DNA from: Mesoflavibacter sp.
GTDB taxonomy: Bacteria; Pseudomonadota; Alphaproteobacteria; UBA8366; Aestuariispiraceae
DNA: 64,000 nucleotides
Direction: 5' to 3'
Assembly: GCA_017792345.1 (NCBI GenBank)
Contig: CP051228.1
Location: 1,364,001-1,428,000 of the forward strand
The notes under the pieces were generated by a model that did no database searches, was not told the origin of the DNA, and worked only from the letters and a program-made list of their open reading frames with translations. Positions 43,209 to 53,798 of the stretch are shown here, in pieces; the stretch's first letter is position 1; each line of letters opens with the position of its first letter. Position numbers and translations under genes: made by a program.

Positions 43209-44816
43209 ATGTCTGTGGAGTCGACGGATGCGATCGTGATCGGCGCGGGCCATAACGGCCTGACCTGCGCGGGTTACCTGGCGCGCGCCGGGCTGAAGGT
43301 GACGGTGCTGGAACGGCGCGACGTGATCGGCGGCGCGGCCCTGACGGAGGAATTCCATCCCGGCTTCCGCAACTCCGTTTTCTCCTATCTGGTCAGTCTT
43401 CTGGACCGGGCGGTCATCCAGGACCTGGATCTCTACAATCACGGCCTGACCCTGCTGGAACGGCCCGGCGGAAGCCTGTCGATCCTGGACGGGGACCACA
43501 TGTATCTGCCGCGCGACCTGAACGGCGCGCAGCAGGCGCTGTCCCGGTTCTCCAAGGCCGATGCCGAGGCCTATGGCGCGTTCGAGGACGTGCTGGAGTC
43601 GCTGGGCGATGCGATCCGCGCGATCGCCAGCGAAGTGCCGCCCAATCTCGGCGGCGGCCTGGGCGATCTGTGGAAGCTGTTGGGACAGGCCAATGTCCTG
43701 CGCAAACTGTCAGCCGAGCGGCAAGCCGATCTAGCCGAATTGATGACCATGTCCGTCGGCGACTATCTGGATCGCTGGTTCGAAAGCGACCCGATCAAGG
43801 GACTGTACGGGTTCGAGGGCGTGATAGGCAATTTCGTCGATCCCTATGCCCAGGGATCCGCCTATGTCCTGCTGCACCATGTCTTCGGACAGGTCGACGG
43901 CCGTACCGGCGCCTGGGCCTATGCCAAGGGCGGGATGGGGGCGATCACCCAGGCCATGGCGAATAGTTGCCGCGCCAAGGGCGTCGACATCCGCACCGAT
44001 GCGGGCGTGAAAGAGGTGATCGTCGAGAACGGCAAGGCGGCGGGCGTCGTGCTGGAGGACGGGTCGGTCCTGAAGGCGAAGATCGTCTCGGCCAATGTCC
44101 ATCCGCAGATCCTGTTCGGCCAATTGATCGACCCCGCCCTGGCCCCGGACCGGTTCGCCAAGCGGATCGATGGCTGGCGCAGCGAAAGCGCCACTTTCCG
44201 CATGAATGTCGCGCTGAGCGAGTTGCCGCGTTTCGACAGCGTCGACCACAACGAGGCGGGCCTGACCGCCATGAAGAACACGATCGATATCTGCCCGTCG
44301 CTGGATTATATCCGCGACGCCTATGACGACGCCAAGCGGGACGGTTGGGCCAAGGGGCCGATCGTGTCGATGTGCATCCCGACCCTGATGGACGACAGCC
44401 TGGCGCCCGAGGGCTGTCATGTCATGAGCCTGTTCTGCCAGCATTTCCGCCGCAACCTGCCGGACGGCAAATCCTGGGACGATGTGCGCGAGGATGTGGC
44501 GGATCACATCATCGACACGGTCGCGCGGTACAGCCCGAATTTCCGCCAGGCCATCGTCGGCCGGCAGATCAACAGCCCGCTGGACATCGAGCGCAAATTG
44601 AATATGGTCGGCGGCGATATTTTCCACGGTGCGTTGCACCTGGACCAAATCTTCTCCCTGCGCCCGGCCCCCGGGCATGCCGACCATAGAATGCCGGTAC
44701 ACGGCGTCTATCTGTGCGGATCCGGCGCCCATCCGGGCGGCGGCGTCAGCGGCATTCCGGGTCGAAACGCGGCGCGGGAGATCCTGAAAGACGTGAAGAG
44801 GAGACGGGTCGCGTGA
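43209..44816 (+). CDS. PYROXD2-like FAD-dependent oxidoreductase (phytoene desaturase fold)
   Basis: A 535-residue flavoprotein with the FAD motif VIGAGHNGLTCAGYLARAG (about 10-28) and the C-terminal dinucleotide-site piece VYLCGSGAHPGGGVSGIPGRNAA. Together with VIGGAALTEEFHPGF this matches the group of mammalian PYROXD2, not a true carotenoid desaturase. No carotenoid genes are near. The substrate is unknown. A palindromic operator candidate sits 23 bp upstream. Its stop overlaps the GTG of an MFS gene (GTGA), so uptake or export of a related compound is plausible. Confidence 0.88.
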   Translation: MSVESTDAIVIGAGHNGLTCAGYLARAGLKVTVLERRDVIGGAALTEEFHPGFRNSVFSYLVSLLDRAVIQDLDLYNHGLTLLERPGGSLSILDGDHMYLPRDLNGAQQALSRFSKADAEAYGAFEDVLESLGDAIRAIASEVPPNLGGGLGDLWKLLGQANVLRKLSAERQADLAELMTMSVGDYLDRWFESDPIKGLYGFEGVIGNFVDPYAQGSAYVLLHHVFGQVDGRTGAWAYAKGGMGAITQAMANSCRAKGVDIRTDAGVKEVIVENGKAAGVVLEDGSVLKAKIVSANVHPQILFGQLIDPALAPDRFAKRIDGWRSESATFRMNVALSELPRFDSVDHNEAGLTAMKNTIDICPSLDYIRDAYDDAKRDGWAKGPIVSMCIPTLMDDSLAPEGCHVMSLFCQHFRRNLPDGKSWDDVREDVADHIIDTVARYSPNFRQAIVGRQINSPLDIERKLNMVGGDIFHGALHLDQIFSLRPAPGHADHRMPVHGVYLCGSGAHPGGGVSGIPGRNAAREILKDVKRRRVA

Positions 44817-46039
44817 CCGATACCAGCGCCACCGCCGGGCGACAGAGCCTTCCCGAGTTCATTGCCCTTGTGGCGCTGCTGATTTCCATGGTCGCCCTGA
44901 CCATCGATGCCATGCTGCCCGCCCTGCCGGCCATCGGCCGCGATCTGGCGGTCCCGCGGGCCAATGACACACAATTGGTCGTGTCCCTGTTCTTCCTGGG
45001 ATTCGCCGTCGGACAATTGATCTACGGTCCGCTGTCGGATTCGCTTGGCCGGAAAGGTGTGATCCTGGCCGGGCTTGTCGTGTTCGGCGCGGGCTGCGTC
45101 CTGTCGATGACGGCGTCGGATTACACCGTGATGCTGATCGGCCGGGTGCTGCAGGGATTGGGGGTCGCCGCGCCGCGCATCGTCACCCTGGCCATCGTGC
45201 GCGACCGTTACGCCGGGCGCGGCATGGCCCGGATCATGTCGTTCGTCATGGCGGTCTTCATCGTCGTGCCCGCCCTGGCACCCAGCCTGGGGCAAGGCAT
45301 CGAACATCTGGCCGACTGGCGGGCGATCTTCTTCAGCCTGATCGCGCTGGGTCTTATCGGTGGATTGTGGATGCATGTCCGGCTGGAGGAGACGCTGCCG
45401 CGCGAGAACCGTGCGCCCTTATCCGCCGGCCGGGTCTGGTCGGCCGTGGTGGAAACCCTGAATACCCGCGTCGCGGCCGGTTATACCGTCGCGGGCGGTT
45501 TCATCTTCGGGGCCTTCGTCGGCTATCTCAGCACCGCGCAGCAGGTGTTCCAGACGGTCTATGGCGTCGGCGACGATTTCCCGATCTATTTCGCGGTCCT
45601 GGCCTTGTCGATCGGTGCCTCGTCGTTTCTGAACGCACGGCTGGTCATGCGTCTGGGCATGCGGTTCCTGTCCTTCCTCGCGGTCTTCGCCATGTCCGCC
45701 CTGTCGGCCGGATTCGCCCTAGCGGCATACTTCCTGGACGGCGGCCTGCCCTTCCTCGGCTTCATGGCCTGGGGGGTGCTCAGCTTCTTCTGGGTCGGGT
45801 TGCTGTTCGGCAATCTGAACGCGCTGGCCATGGAACCGTTGGGCCATATCGCGGGCACCGCCGCATCGGTCATCGGCGCCGGCAGCACCTTGCTGTCCAT
45901 GGTCTTCGGCGTCGCCGTCGGTCAGGCCTTCGACGGGTCCGCCGTGCCCTTGATCGGGGGATTCGCGGTTCTGGGCCTGGGATGCGGCATTACCATGCTG
46001 ATCACCAATCGCGGGTGGCATGGCGCTGATTCCGCATAA
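44813..46039 (+). CDS. MFS multidrug exporter (Bcr/CflA type)
   Basis: A 408-residue, twelve-helix transporter. Helix 1 ends in the ALTIDAMLPALPAIGRDL segment typical for drug:H+ antiporters of the Bcr/CflA group. Motif A is GPLSDSLGRKGVI (about 66-78), and motif-C-like glycines occur in helix 5 (FIVVPALAPSLGQ). The start is GTG at 44813 with GAGGAG upstream, inside the stop of the flavoprotein gene. The substrate cannot be inferred. Confidence 0.87.
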   Translation: MTDTSATAGRQSLPEFIALVALLISMVALTIDAMLPALPAIGRDLAVPRANDTQLVVSLFFLGFAVGQLIYGPLSDSLGRKGVILAGLVVFGAGCVLSMTASDYTVMLIGRVLQGLGVAAPRIVTLAIVRDRYAGRGMARIMSFVMAVFIVVPALAPSLGQGIEHLADWRAIFFSLIALGLIGGLWMHVRLEETLPRENRAPLSAGRVWSAVVETLNTRVAAGYTVAGGFIFGAFVGYLSTAQQVFQTVYGVGDDFPIYFAVLALSIGASSFLNARLVMRLGMRFLSFLAVFAMSALSAGFALAAYFLDGGLPFLGFMAWGVLSFFWVGLLFGNLNALAMEPLGHIAGTAASVIGAGSTLLSMVFGVAVGQAFDGSAVPLIGGFAVLGLGCGITMLITNRGWHGADSA

Positions 46040-46088
46040 CATTCTGTAACCGCGCACAAAACCCAATCTCTGTATATTTTCCGCAGCG

Positions 46089-46102
46089 CGGAATTAATTC
46101 CG
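46089..46102. promoter_or_regulatory. Palindrome upstream of the TRAP operon
   Basis: CGGAATTAATTCCG is a perfect 14-bp palindrome, 16 bp before the -35 box of the TRAP promoter. It may be a second regulator site. Confidence 0.4.
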
Positions 46103-46117
46103 ACTGATGGATTCTCG

Positions 46118-46145
46118 TTGCCATTGGTAAGACCAATTGTAATAG
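46118..46145 (+). promoter_or_regulatory. TRAP-operon promoter with an embedded GntR/FadR-type operator
   Basis: TTGCCA (46118-46123), a 16-base spacer and TAATAG (46140-46145). The spacer is occupied by ATTGGTAAGACCAAT (46123-46137), a perfect palindrome around a 3-base centre that fits the TNGTNNNACNA pattern of FadR-subfamily GntR regulators. Binding there would block RNA polymerase. The start would be near 46152, giving a leader of about 80 bases. Confidence 0.65.
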
Positions 46146-46232
46146 TTCTAATTCTTGGGTCGCGCGCTACGGACCGCGAAAAAAGACGGTTCGACTCACG
46201 ACCTTCCACGGGAGTTAGGAGGAAACCGTCCC

Positions 46233-47375
46233 ATGGCAGACACGAAGCAACCGAAGCCGGGTATCGACCGGCGCAATTTCTTTAAAACAGCCGCCATCAC
46301 CGGGGCCGCATTCGTCGGCACCGGCGCGACGGCGGGCGGGCTGGCGAAGCCCTGGATCCGCACCGCCGCGGCGGCCGGCACCAACTGGAAAATTCAGACA
46401 TCCTGGCCGGGCGGCGTCGGCCTGCAGATCTTCAAGGATTGGTGCGGCAGCATCGCCGAGAAGACTGGCGGCGAACTGTCCCTGGAACCGTTCGGCGCGA
46501 AGGATGTCGTCGGCGACTTCCAGCTTTTCGACGCGGTGAAGAACGGCGTGTTGCAGGCGATGAACCCGTTCACGCTCTATTGGGCGGGCCGGATTCCGGC
46601 GTCGGTGTTCCTGAGTTCCTATCCGTTGGGCCTGCGCAATCCGCATGAATGGGATGTCTTCTATTACAGCCTGGGCGGGCTGGAGAAGGCGCGCGCGCTG
46701 TTCGCGGAACAGGGCATGCACTATGTCGGACCGATCCATCACGGCCCGAACATCATCCATTCGAAAGTGCCGATTCAGTCGATCGACGACTTCCGGGGCC
46801 GCAAGATGCGCCTGCCCGGCGGCATGGTCGCGGAAGTGTTCCAGGCGGCCGGCGCCAAGACGACGCTGCTGCCCGGATCGGAAATCTTCCCGGCGCTGGA
46901 AAAGGGCACGATCGACGTGGCGGACTATGTCGGCCCGGCGATCAACTATGCGCTCGGCTTCCACCAGGTCACCAAATACATCTCCATGGGCCCGCCGGGC
47001 TTCATGTCGCTGTATCAGCCGGTCGACCTGATGGACCTGACCGTCGGCATGGATGCCTGGAACGCCCTGTCGCCGCAGATGAAGCAATTCGTCGAAATGG
47101 AAGTCCACGTCTATTCCGACATGCATCACGCGGCGATCCAGAAGGCCGATCAGGAGGCCTGGAAGAAGTTCGACGAAGCCGGGACCATCGTCACGCGGCT
47201 TGGCGAATCCGATGTCGAGAAGTTCACCGAATTGGCGATCCCGCGCTGGTACGCCTGGGCGAACAAGGACAAGCACGCGGCCGAGATCTTCAAGATCCAG
47301 CTCGACTACATGATGTCGGGCAGCCTCGGCTATGTGACGCCGGGCATGGTCAAGGATCAGAAGCTCGACCTCTAG
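46233..47375 (+). CDS. TRAP transporter solute-binding protein (TakP/FcbT1-like)
   Basis: Periplasmic receptor of a TRAP importer, 380 residues. A twin-arginine signal (DRRNFFKTAAITGAAF, about 12-27) leads into the binding fold, starting TNWKIQTSWPGG. Segments such as RKMRLPGGMVAEVFQAAGA and KGTIDVADYVGPAINYALG resemble the group that includes Rhodobacter TakP (2-oxo acids) and FcbT1 (chloroaromatics). An organic acid ligand is likely, but its identity is open. The ATG at 46233 follows AGGAGGAA. A hairpin separates it from the permease genes. Confidence 0.9.
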   Translation: MADTKQPKPGIDRRNFFKTAAITGAAFVGTGATAGGLAKPWIRTAAAAGTNWKIQTSWPGGVGLQIFKDWCGSIAEKTGGELSLEPFGAKDVVGDFQLFDAVKNGVLQAMNPFTLYWAGRIPASVFLSSYPLGLRNPHEWDVFYYSLGGLEKARALFAEQGMHYVGPIHHGPNIIHSKVPIQSIDDFRGRKMRLPGGMVAEVFQAAGAKTTLLPGSEIFPALEKGTIDVADYVGPAINYALGFHQVTKYISMGPPGFMSLYQPVDLMDLTVGMDAWNALSPQMKQFVEMEVHVYSDMHHAAIQKADQEAWKKFDEAGTIVTRLGESDVEKFTELAIPRWYAWANKDKHAAEIFKIQLDYMMSGSLGYVTPGMVKDQKLDL

Positions 47376-47411
47376 TCGGCTCCCCTGTCGGTAGTTCCCT
47401 GTACCGGCGGT

Positions 47412-47450
47412 CCTGGGGGCGCGCGTCCGAAAGGAAGCGCGCCCCGCAGG
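47412..47450 (+). other. Stable hairpin between TRAP receptor and permease genes
   Basis: GGGGCGCGC (47416-47424) pairs with GCGCGCCCC (47437-47445). The top continues as TCC-GAAA-GGA, and the foot as CCTG/CAGG with one bulged G. There is no T-tract. It probably protects the 3' end of the receptor mRNA, so that receptor is made in excess over permease. Confidence 0.7.
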
Positions 47451-47492
47451 TACCGCATCCTATTCGCATATCGACGGTTCGGAGTGACATGA

Positions 47493-48611
47493 ATGCCTGA
47501 TTTGGAATTCGTACTGCCGCACTGGCTGTACTGGGCGGGGCTTGTCGCCTTCCCGCTCATCGCCATGGCGCTGGTCAAGCGCGCCTCGGCCAAGGGCGGC
47601 ACCAACCAGACCAATATCGGCGTCGGCTATCTCTGCCTGATCACGGGCGGGTTCGTCGGCATGCACCGGCATTACCTGAAAAGTGTGCTGGGCTTTCTGT
47701 ATCTCATCCCCTTCATCGGCATCCTGGTCTGCAACACGTCGGGCCGGGACGCGCGCATCGTCCTGTCGCAGGTCAAGAACGACATCCTGTCCTACGAATT
47801 CGAGGTGAAGCATTTCGGCAAACGCGTCGCCGACGGGTATGACGATCAGGACAAGCTGACCGCCGCGCAAACCGCGCTGGAAACCGCCCAACAAGCGGTA
47901 ACCGAGGCGCAGGAAACCGTCGTCTTCTATAACGATCTGGCCGGCTGGCTGGCGATCGCCATTGCCGTGGGCCTGTTGATCGACGCGATCCTGTTGCCCC
48001 GGATGGTCGCCCGATACCGTGCGACCGAGCCGGTGCGGGCCGACGACCCGCCGGTCGACGACAACCGGATCGATCTGTCCGGCAAGCCGTCCTGGTACCG
48101 CCCGATCGCGCATCTGAGCCGCCTGAGCGGTGAATTCGTGGCCTATTGGTGCGTCATCGCGGTCTTCGTCTACTACTACGAAGTCCTGGCGCGCTATGTC
48201 TTCAATTCGCCGACGAACTGGGCCCACGAAAGCATGTTCCTGATGTTCGGCATGCAGTATCTGATCTGCGGTGCCCATGCCTATCTGACCGACAGCCATG
48301 TGCGGGTCGATGTGTTCTATGCCCGGTTCAGCCGCCGCAAGAAGGCGCTGGCCGATATCGCGACATCGTTCTTCTTTTTCGTCTTCGCCGGGACCCTGCT
48401 GATCACCGGCTGGATCTTCGCGATGGACGCAATGCGACAGATGTCGGGCCCGTCCACAAGCTGGGAGGTCAGCTTCACCGAATGGGCGATCCAGTACTGG
48501 CCGGTCAAGCTGGCCATGGTTCTGGGCGCGCTGCTGCTGGTCCTGCAGGGCCTGGCGAAACTGGGCGAGGATATCGCGATCGCGGTCCAGCCAGATGTGA
48601 AGGAGGGCTGA
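47493..48611 (+). CDS. TRAP transporter small permease (DctQ) with an extra TM2-like N-terminal module
   Basis: A 372-residue inner-membrane protein, about twice the usual DctQ length. Residues 205-365 form the DctQ four-helix domain (YYYEVLARYVFNSPTNWAHE). Residues 1-190 are additional: helix 12-28; a TM2-domain-like hairpin (GVGYLCLITGGFVGMHRHYL at 43-62, then helix 67-82); a charged, probably coiled-coil stretch (about 95-145); and a helix at 150-168. Nothing suggests a frameshift, and the gene is spaced normally (3 bp) before the large permease. The extra module's role is unknown. Confidence 0.85.
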   Translation: MPDLEFVLPHWLYWAGLVAFPLIAMALVKRASAKGGTNQTNIGVGYLCLITGGFVGMHRHYLKSVLGFLYLIPFIGILVCNTSGRDARIVLSQVKNDILSYEFEVKHFGKRVADGYDDQDKLTAAQTALETAQQAVTEAQETVVFYNDLAGWLAIAIAVGLLIDAILLPRMVARYRATEPVRADDPPVDDNRIDLSGKPSWYRPIAHLSRLSGEFVAYWCVIAVFVYYYEVLARYVFNSPTNWAHESMFLMFGMQYLICGAHAYLTDSHVRVDVFYARFSRRKKALADIATSFFFFVFAGTLLITGWIFAMDAMRQMSGPSTSWEVSFTEWAIQYWPVKLAMVLGALLLVLQGLAKLGEDIAIAVQPDVKEG

Positions 48612-48614
48612 TCC

Positions 48615-49967
48615 ATGGGCCTCGATATCCCGATTGAATGGCTCACCCTTCTGATGTTCGGCAGCCTTTTGGTGCTGCTGATGGCGGGCCTGCCGCTCGC
48701 CTTCGTCACCGGGGGGCTGGCCTGTGTCTTCCTGTTCCTGGTCGGCGACAGCGCCAAGATCCTGAACATCGTGCCGTCCCGCATATTCCCGCTGATGACC
48801 GATTATCAGCTCTCCGCCATACCCCTGTTCATCTTCATGGCGGCTATACTGGAAAGGGCGGGCATCATTCAGGACATGTTCGACGTCATCTATAAGCTGC
48901 TGGGCGGTCTGCGCGGCGGTCTGGCGTCGGCGACGATCCTGGCCTCCACGATTCTGGCCGCCATGGTCGGCGTGATCGGTGCGGCGGTCGTGACGATGGG
49001 CATCATCGCCCTGCCGTCGATGCTGAAACGCCAATACGATCCCAAGATCGCCATGGGCGCGATCATGGCCGGGGGCACGTTGGGCATCCTGATCCCGCCG
49101 TCGATCCTGGCCATCATCTATGCCGTCGTTGCGGAACAGTCGGTCGGGGAGCTGTTCATCGGCTCCGTCATTCCGGGCCTGCTGCTGTCGGGCATGTATA
49201 TCGCCTATGTCTCGATCCGGTGTGCCCTGGACCCGAAGAAGGGCCCGGCCATTCCGATCGAGGAACGCATTTCGGTCCGGCAGAAGTTCGCGCTGATGCG
49301 TGAGATGCTGGCCCCGACCGTCCTGATCCTGCTGGTACTGGGCGTCATCTTCACCGGGGTCGCGACACCGGTGGAGGCTGCAGGGATCGGTACGTTCGGC
49401 GCCTTCATGGTGGCGGCCCTGCATCGCCGGCTGAGCTGGATCACGGTGCGCGAGGCGTGCGTCACCACGATCAAGGCCTCGTCCATGGTGCTGTGGATCA
49501 TCTTCGGCGCCACGGTCTTCGTCGGCCTTTATGTCTTCGAAGGCGGCCAGACCTTCGTGCAGGAGGCGATCGACGCCACCGGCCTGGGCGATTGGGGCGT
49601 CCTGATCCTGATGATGTTCATCCTGGTCATTCTGGGCATGTTCCTGGACTGGGTGGGCATCCTGTTGCTGTGCGTTCCGATCTTCATCCCGATCATCAAG
49701 ACCATGACTTTCGGCGGCCATGTGGCGCCGGAGGAAATCATGGTCTGGTTCGGGGTCCTGTATCTCGTGAACATGCAGATGTCGTTCCTGTCCCCACCAT
49801 TCGGCTATGCGCTGTTCTACCTTCGGGGTGTGGCGCCGCCGGAAATTCCAATGAGCGACATCTTCAAATCAGCCCTGCCCTTCCTGGCTCTCCAGATCCT
49901 GGGCCTGGTGCTGTGCATGACGTTCCCCGGTCTGATCACCTGGTTGCCGAGACTGGTCTACGGTTGA
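48615..49967 (+). CDS. TRAP transporter large permease (DctM)
   Basis: The 450-residue transport subunit with about twelve helices. It shows family features LPLAFVTGGLA (helix 2), IPLFIFMAAILERAGI (about 58-73), AGGTLGILIPPSI (about 155-167) and, near the end, QMSFLSPPFGYALFYLRG. It works with the small permease in sodium-driven uptake of the solute delivered by the receptor. The ATG has AGGAGGG seven bases upstream, overlapping the end of the small-permease gene. Confidence 0.94.
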   Translation: MGLDIPIEWLTLLMFGSLLVLLMAGLPLAFVTGGLACVFLFLVGDSAKILNIVPSRIFPLMTDYQLSAIPLFIFMAAILERAGIIQDMFDVIYKLLGGLRGGLASATILASTILAAMVGVIGAAVVTMGIIALPSMLKRQYDPKIAMGAIMAGGTLGILIPPSILAIIYAVVAEQSVGELFIGSVIPGLLLSGMYIAYVSIRCALDPKKGPAIPIEERISVRQKFALMREMLAPTVLILLVLGVIFTGVATPVEAAGIGTFGAFMVAALHRRLSWITVREACVTTIKASSMVLWIIFGATVFVGLYVFEGGQTFVQEAIDATGLGDWGVLILMMFILVILGMFLDWVGILLLCVPIFIPIIKTMTFGGHVAPEEIMVWFGVLYLVNMQMSFLSPPFGYALFYLRGVAPPEIPMSDIFKSALPFLALQILGLVLCMTFPGLITWLPRLVYG

Positions 49968-50004
49968 TCCGCCACACGGAACGAAACCTCAGAAAGTATC
50001 CCTG

Positions 50005-50037
50005 GGCGGGCCGGGAAACCGGCCCGCCGCTTTGTTC
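50005..50037 (+). terminator. Terminator of the TRAP operon
   Basis: GGCGGGCCGG (50005-50014) pairs perfectly with CCGGCCCGCC (50019-50028) around a GAAA tetraloop, followed by GCTTTGTT. The stem is strong and the T-tract short. Confidence 0.75.
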
Positions 50038-50076
50038 GTTGCCGCACTGCAAGATCGGCGCTATATGCGAAGCGTC

Positions 50077-50745
50077 ATGATGCTTCTCTACCACCTCTGG
50101 CTTTCCCCGCATTGCCGCAAGGTCCGGCTGATGCTGGGCGAAAAGCAGCTGTCCTTCGAGACACGGATCCAGAAGACCTGGGATCGCGACGAGGCCTTTC
50201 TTGCCGTCAATCCGACGGGCGAGGTGCCGGTGCTGGTCGACGAGGACGGCAACCGGGTCTGCGGGTCGCAGCCGATCTGCGAGTATCTAGACGAGATGTA
50301 TGGCGATCAGCCGCTGATCGGCACCGGCGCCGTGATGCGCGCCGAGGTGCGCCGCCTGATCGAGTGGTTCGACAACAAGTTTCACGAAGAGGTCGGCGTC
50401 AATCTGGTCGAAGAAAAGATCATGAAGCGGTTCCTGGGCCTGGGCGAGCCCAGTTCGTCCGCCGTGCGCGCCGGGGGCCGGAACATTCACACGCATCTGG
50501 GCTATATCGGCTGGCTGGCGGAACGCCGGACCTGGCTGGCGGGGGACGAATTGACCCTGGCCGACCTGACGGCCGCGGCCCATCTGTCCTGCGTCGACTA
50601 TGTCGGCGACGTGCCCTGGGACGATCATCCGGAGGCCAAGGATTGGTACGCGCGCATCAAGTCGCGCCCGTCCTTCCGGCCGATCCTGGGCGATCACATT
50701 CCCGGCGCGCCGCCGCCGAAACATTACGCGGATCTGGATTTCTGA
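50077..50745 (+). CDS. Glutathione S-transferase family protein
   Basis: A 222-residue GST-fold protein. The N-domain opens LLYHLWLSPHCRKVRLML, with a cysteine (SPHCRK) at the usual redox position, and has NPTGEVPVLVDEDGNRVCGSQPI. The C-domain contains the capping box GDELTLADLTAAAHL. The C-terminal HIPGAPPPKHYADLDF is typical of a proteobacterial subgroup. The start is uncertain (ATG at 50065, 50077 or 50080, none with a good ribosome site). It is followed after 26 bp by the SDR gene. Confidence 0.87.
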   Translation: MMLLYHLWLSPHCRKVRLMLGEKQLSFETRIQKTWDRDEAFLAVNPTGEVPVLVDEDGNRVCGSQPICEYLDEMYGDQPLIGTGAVMRAEVRRLIEWFDNKFHEEVGVNLVEEKIMKRFLGLGEPSSSAVRAGGRNIHTHLGYIGWLAERRTWLAGDELTLADLTAAAHLSCVDYVGDVPWDDHPEAKDWYARIKSRPSFRPILGDHIPGAPPPKHYADLDF

Positions 50746-50771
50746 CCGCGAAGGCTTAAGGGAGCGAAACC

Positions 50772-51533
50772 ATGAACATCGACGGAATGCCCGCCATCGT
50801 GACCGGTGCTGCGTCGGGTCTGGGCGAAGGCACGGCCCGCGCGCTGGCCGCCAAGGGCGCGAAAGTCACCTTGCTGGACATGAACGGCGACCGGTTGGAG
50901 CAGGTGGCGGCGGAGATCGGCGGCCTGCCGATCCTGTGCGACGTCACCGACGCGACCGATGCCGAAGTCGCCGTCGCCAAGGCGCATGAGACTCACGGCG
51001 CCTGCGCCATCGCGGTGAATTGCGCCGGGATCGCCCCCGCCGCCAAGATCGTCGGCCGCGACGGCCCGATGGATCTGGATGCCTTCCGCCGGGTGATCGA
51101 GGTCAACCTGATCGGCACCTTCAACATGCTGCGCCTGACCGCCGCCGACATGGCGACCCGGGAGCCGAACGAGGACGGCGAGCGCGGCGTCATCGTGAAT
51201 ACGGCATCCATTGCCGCTTTCGAAGGCCAGATCGGCCAGGCGGCCTATGCCGCGTCGAAGGGCGGCGTGGTCGGCCTGACCCTGCCGGCGGCACGGGAAT
51301 TCGCGCGTACCGGTGTGCGCGTCAATGCCATCGCGCCGGGCCTGTTCGGGACGCCGATGCTGCTGGGCATGCCGCAGGAAGTCCAGGACAGCCTGACATC
51401 GACCCTGCCCTTCCCACAGCGTTTCGGGAAGCCGGAAGAGTACGCCGCACTGGTCGTCCACATGGTCGAGAACACGGTCATGAACGGCGAATGCGTCCGG
51501 CTGGACAGCGCGCTGCGCATGCAGCCGCGTTAA
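50772..51533 (+). CDS. SDR-family dehydrogenase (type II 3-hydroxyacyl-CoA dehydrogenase-like)
   Basis: A classical short-chain dehydrogenase, 253 residues. It has the NAD site [16 protein letters not shown] (about 9-24), an aspartate at the end of beta2 (LLDMNGD) indicating NAD rather than NADP, NCAG at about 80, catalytic serine in [11 protein letters not shown] and the Y-x3-K pair in AAYAASKGG. The overall pattern resembles 17-beta-HSD10/3-hydroxyacyl-CoA dehydrogenase type II. With acetyl-CoA synthetase downstream, a fatty or organic acid role is plausible. Confidence 0.88.
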   Translation: MNIDGMPAIVTGAASGLGEGTARALAAKGAKVTLLDMNGDRLEQVAAEIGGLPILCDVTDATDAEVAVAKAHETHGACAIAVNCAGIAPAAKIVGRDGPMDLDAFRRVIEVNLIGTFNMLRLTAADMATREPNEDGERGVIVNTASIAAFEGQIGQAAYAASKGGVVGLTLPAAREFARTGVRVNAIAPGLFGTPMLLGMPQEVQDSLTSTLPFPQRFGKPEEYAALVVHMVENTVMNGECVRLDSALRMQPR

Positions 51534-51659
51534 CATCGCCGAGAAGCGCGAACCCTATTTCGTTATCAGATTGACGACCGGCGTCAGCTCGGAACCGGGC
51601 GGAAAACGCCGTTCGATCGCCGGTGCTGCAGGGATGGTGACCGGGCCCCGTTTTCATGC

Positions 51660-51703
51660 GACCATCCGCGCAGTTGCGTACCGCGCGGGCCATTGCGATG
51701 GTC
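51660..51703. repeat. Nested inverted repeat upstream of acs
   Basis: GACCAT (51660-51665) pairs with ATGGTC (51698-51703). Inside, CCGCGC (51666-51671) pairs with GCGCGG (51683-51688). It lies in the 265-bp gap before acs, about 95 bp ahead of its ATG. It may be a regulator site or an RNA structure. I find no convincing promoter in the gap. Confidence 0.45.
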
Positions 51704-51798
51704 TGTGGTGCTAGAACGCGGAAAGACGGGTGTTTCAAGCCCGCGCTGGTCAATTCGAGCCCCTGGAATGGGGTGGTCTGAACGAGGGGAAACGCATA

Positions 51799-53742
<1,944 letters not shown>

Positions 53743-53768
53743 AAAGCGCTCTACGGAGGCGTAGTTGC

Positions 53769-53798
53769 AAAGGGGCTGCTTCGGTGGCCCCTTTTTTG
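53769..53798 (+). terminator. Intrinsic terminator of acs
   Basis: AAAGGGGC (53769-53776) pairs with GCCCCTTT (53787-53794) around a 10-base loop, then TTTTG. It begins 27 bp after the acs stop. Confidence 0.88.

Noticed and set aside
43209-44816. Carotenoid (phytoene) desaturase
   Set aside because: The fold matches, but the sequence fits the PYROXD2 group better, and no crtB, crtE or other pigment genes are present.
47460-49721. A 753-codon open frame on the minus strand opposite the TRAP permease genes
   Set aside because: Highly charged antisense shadow of hydrophobic membrane-protein codons.
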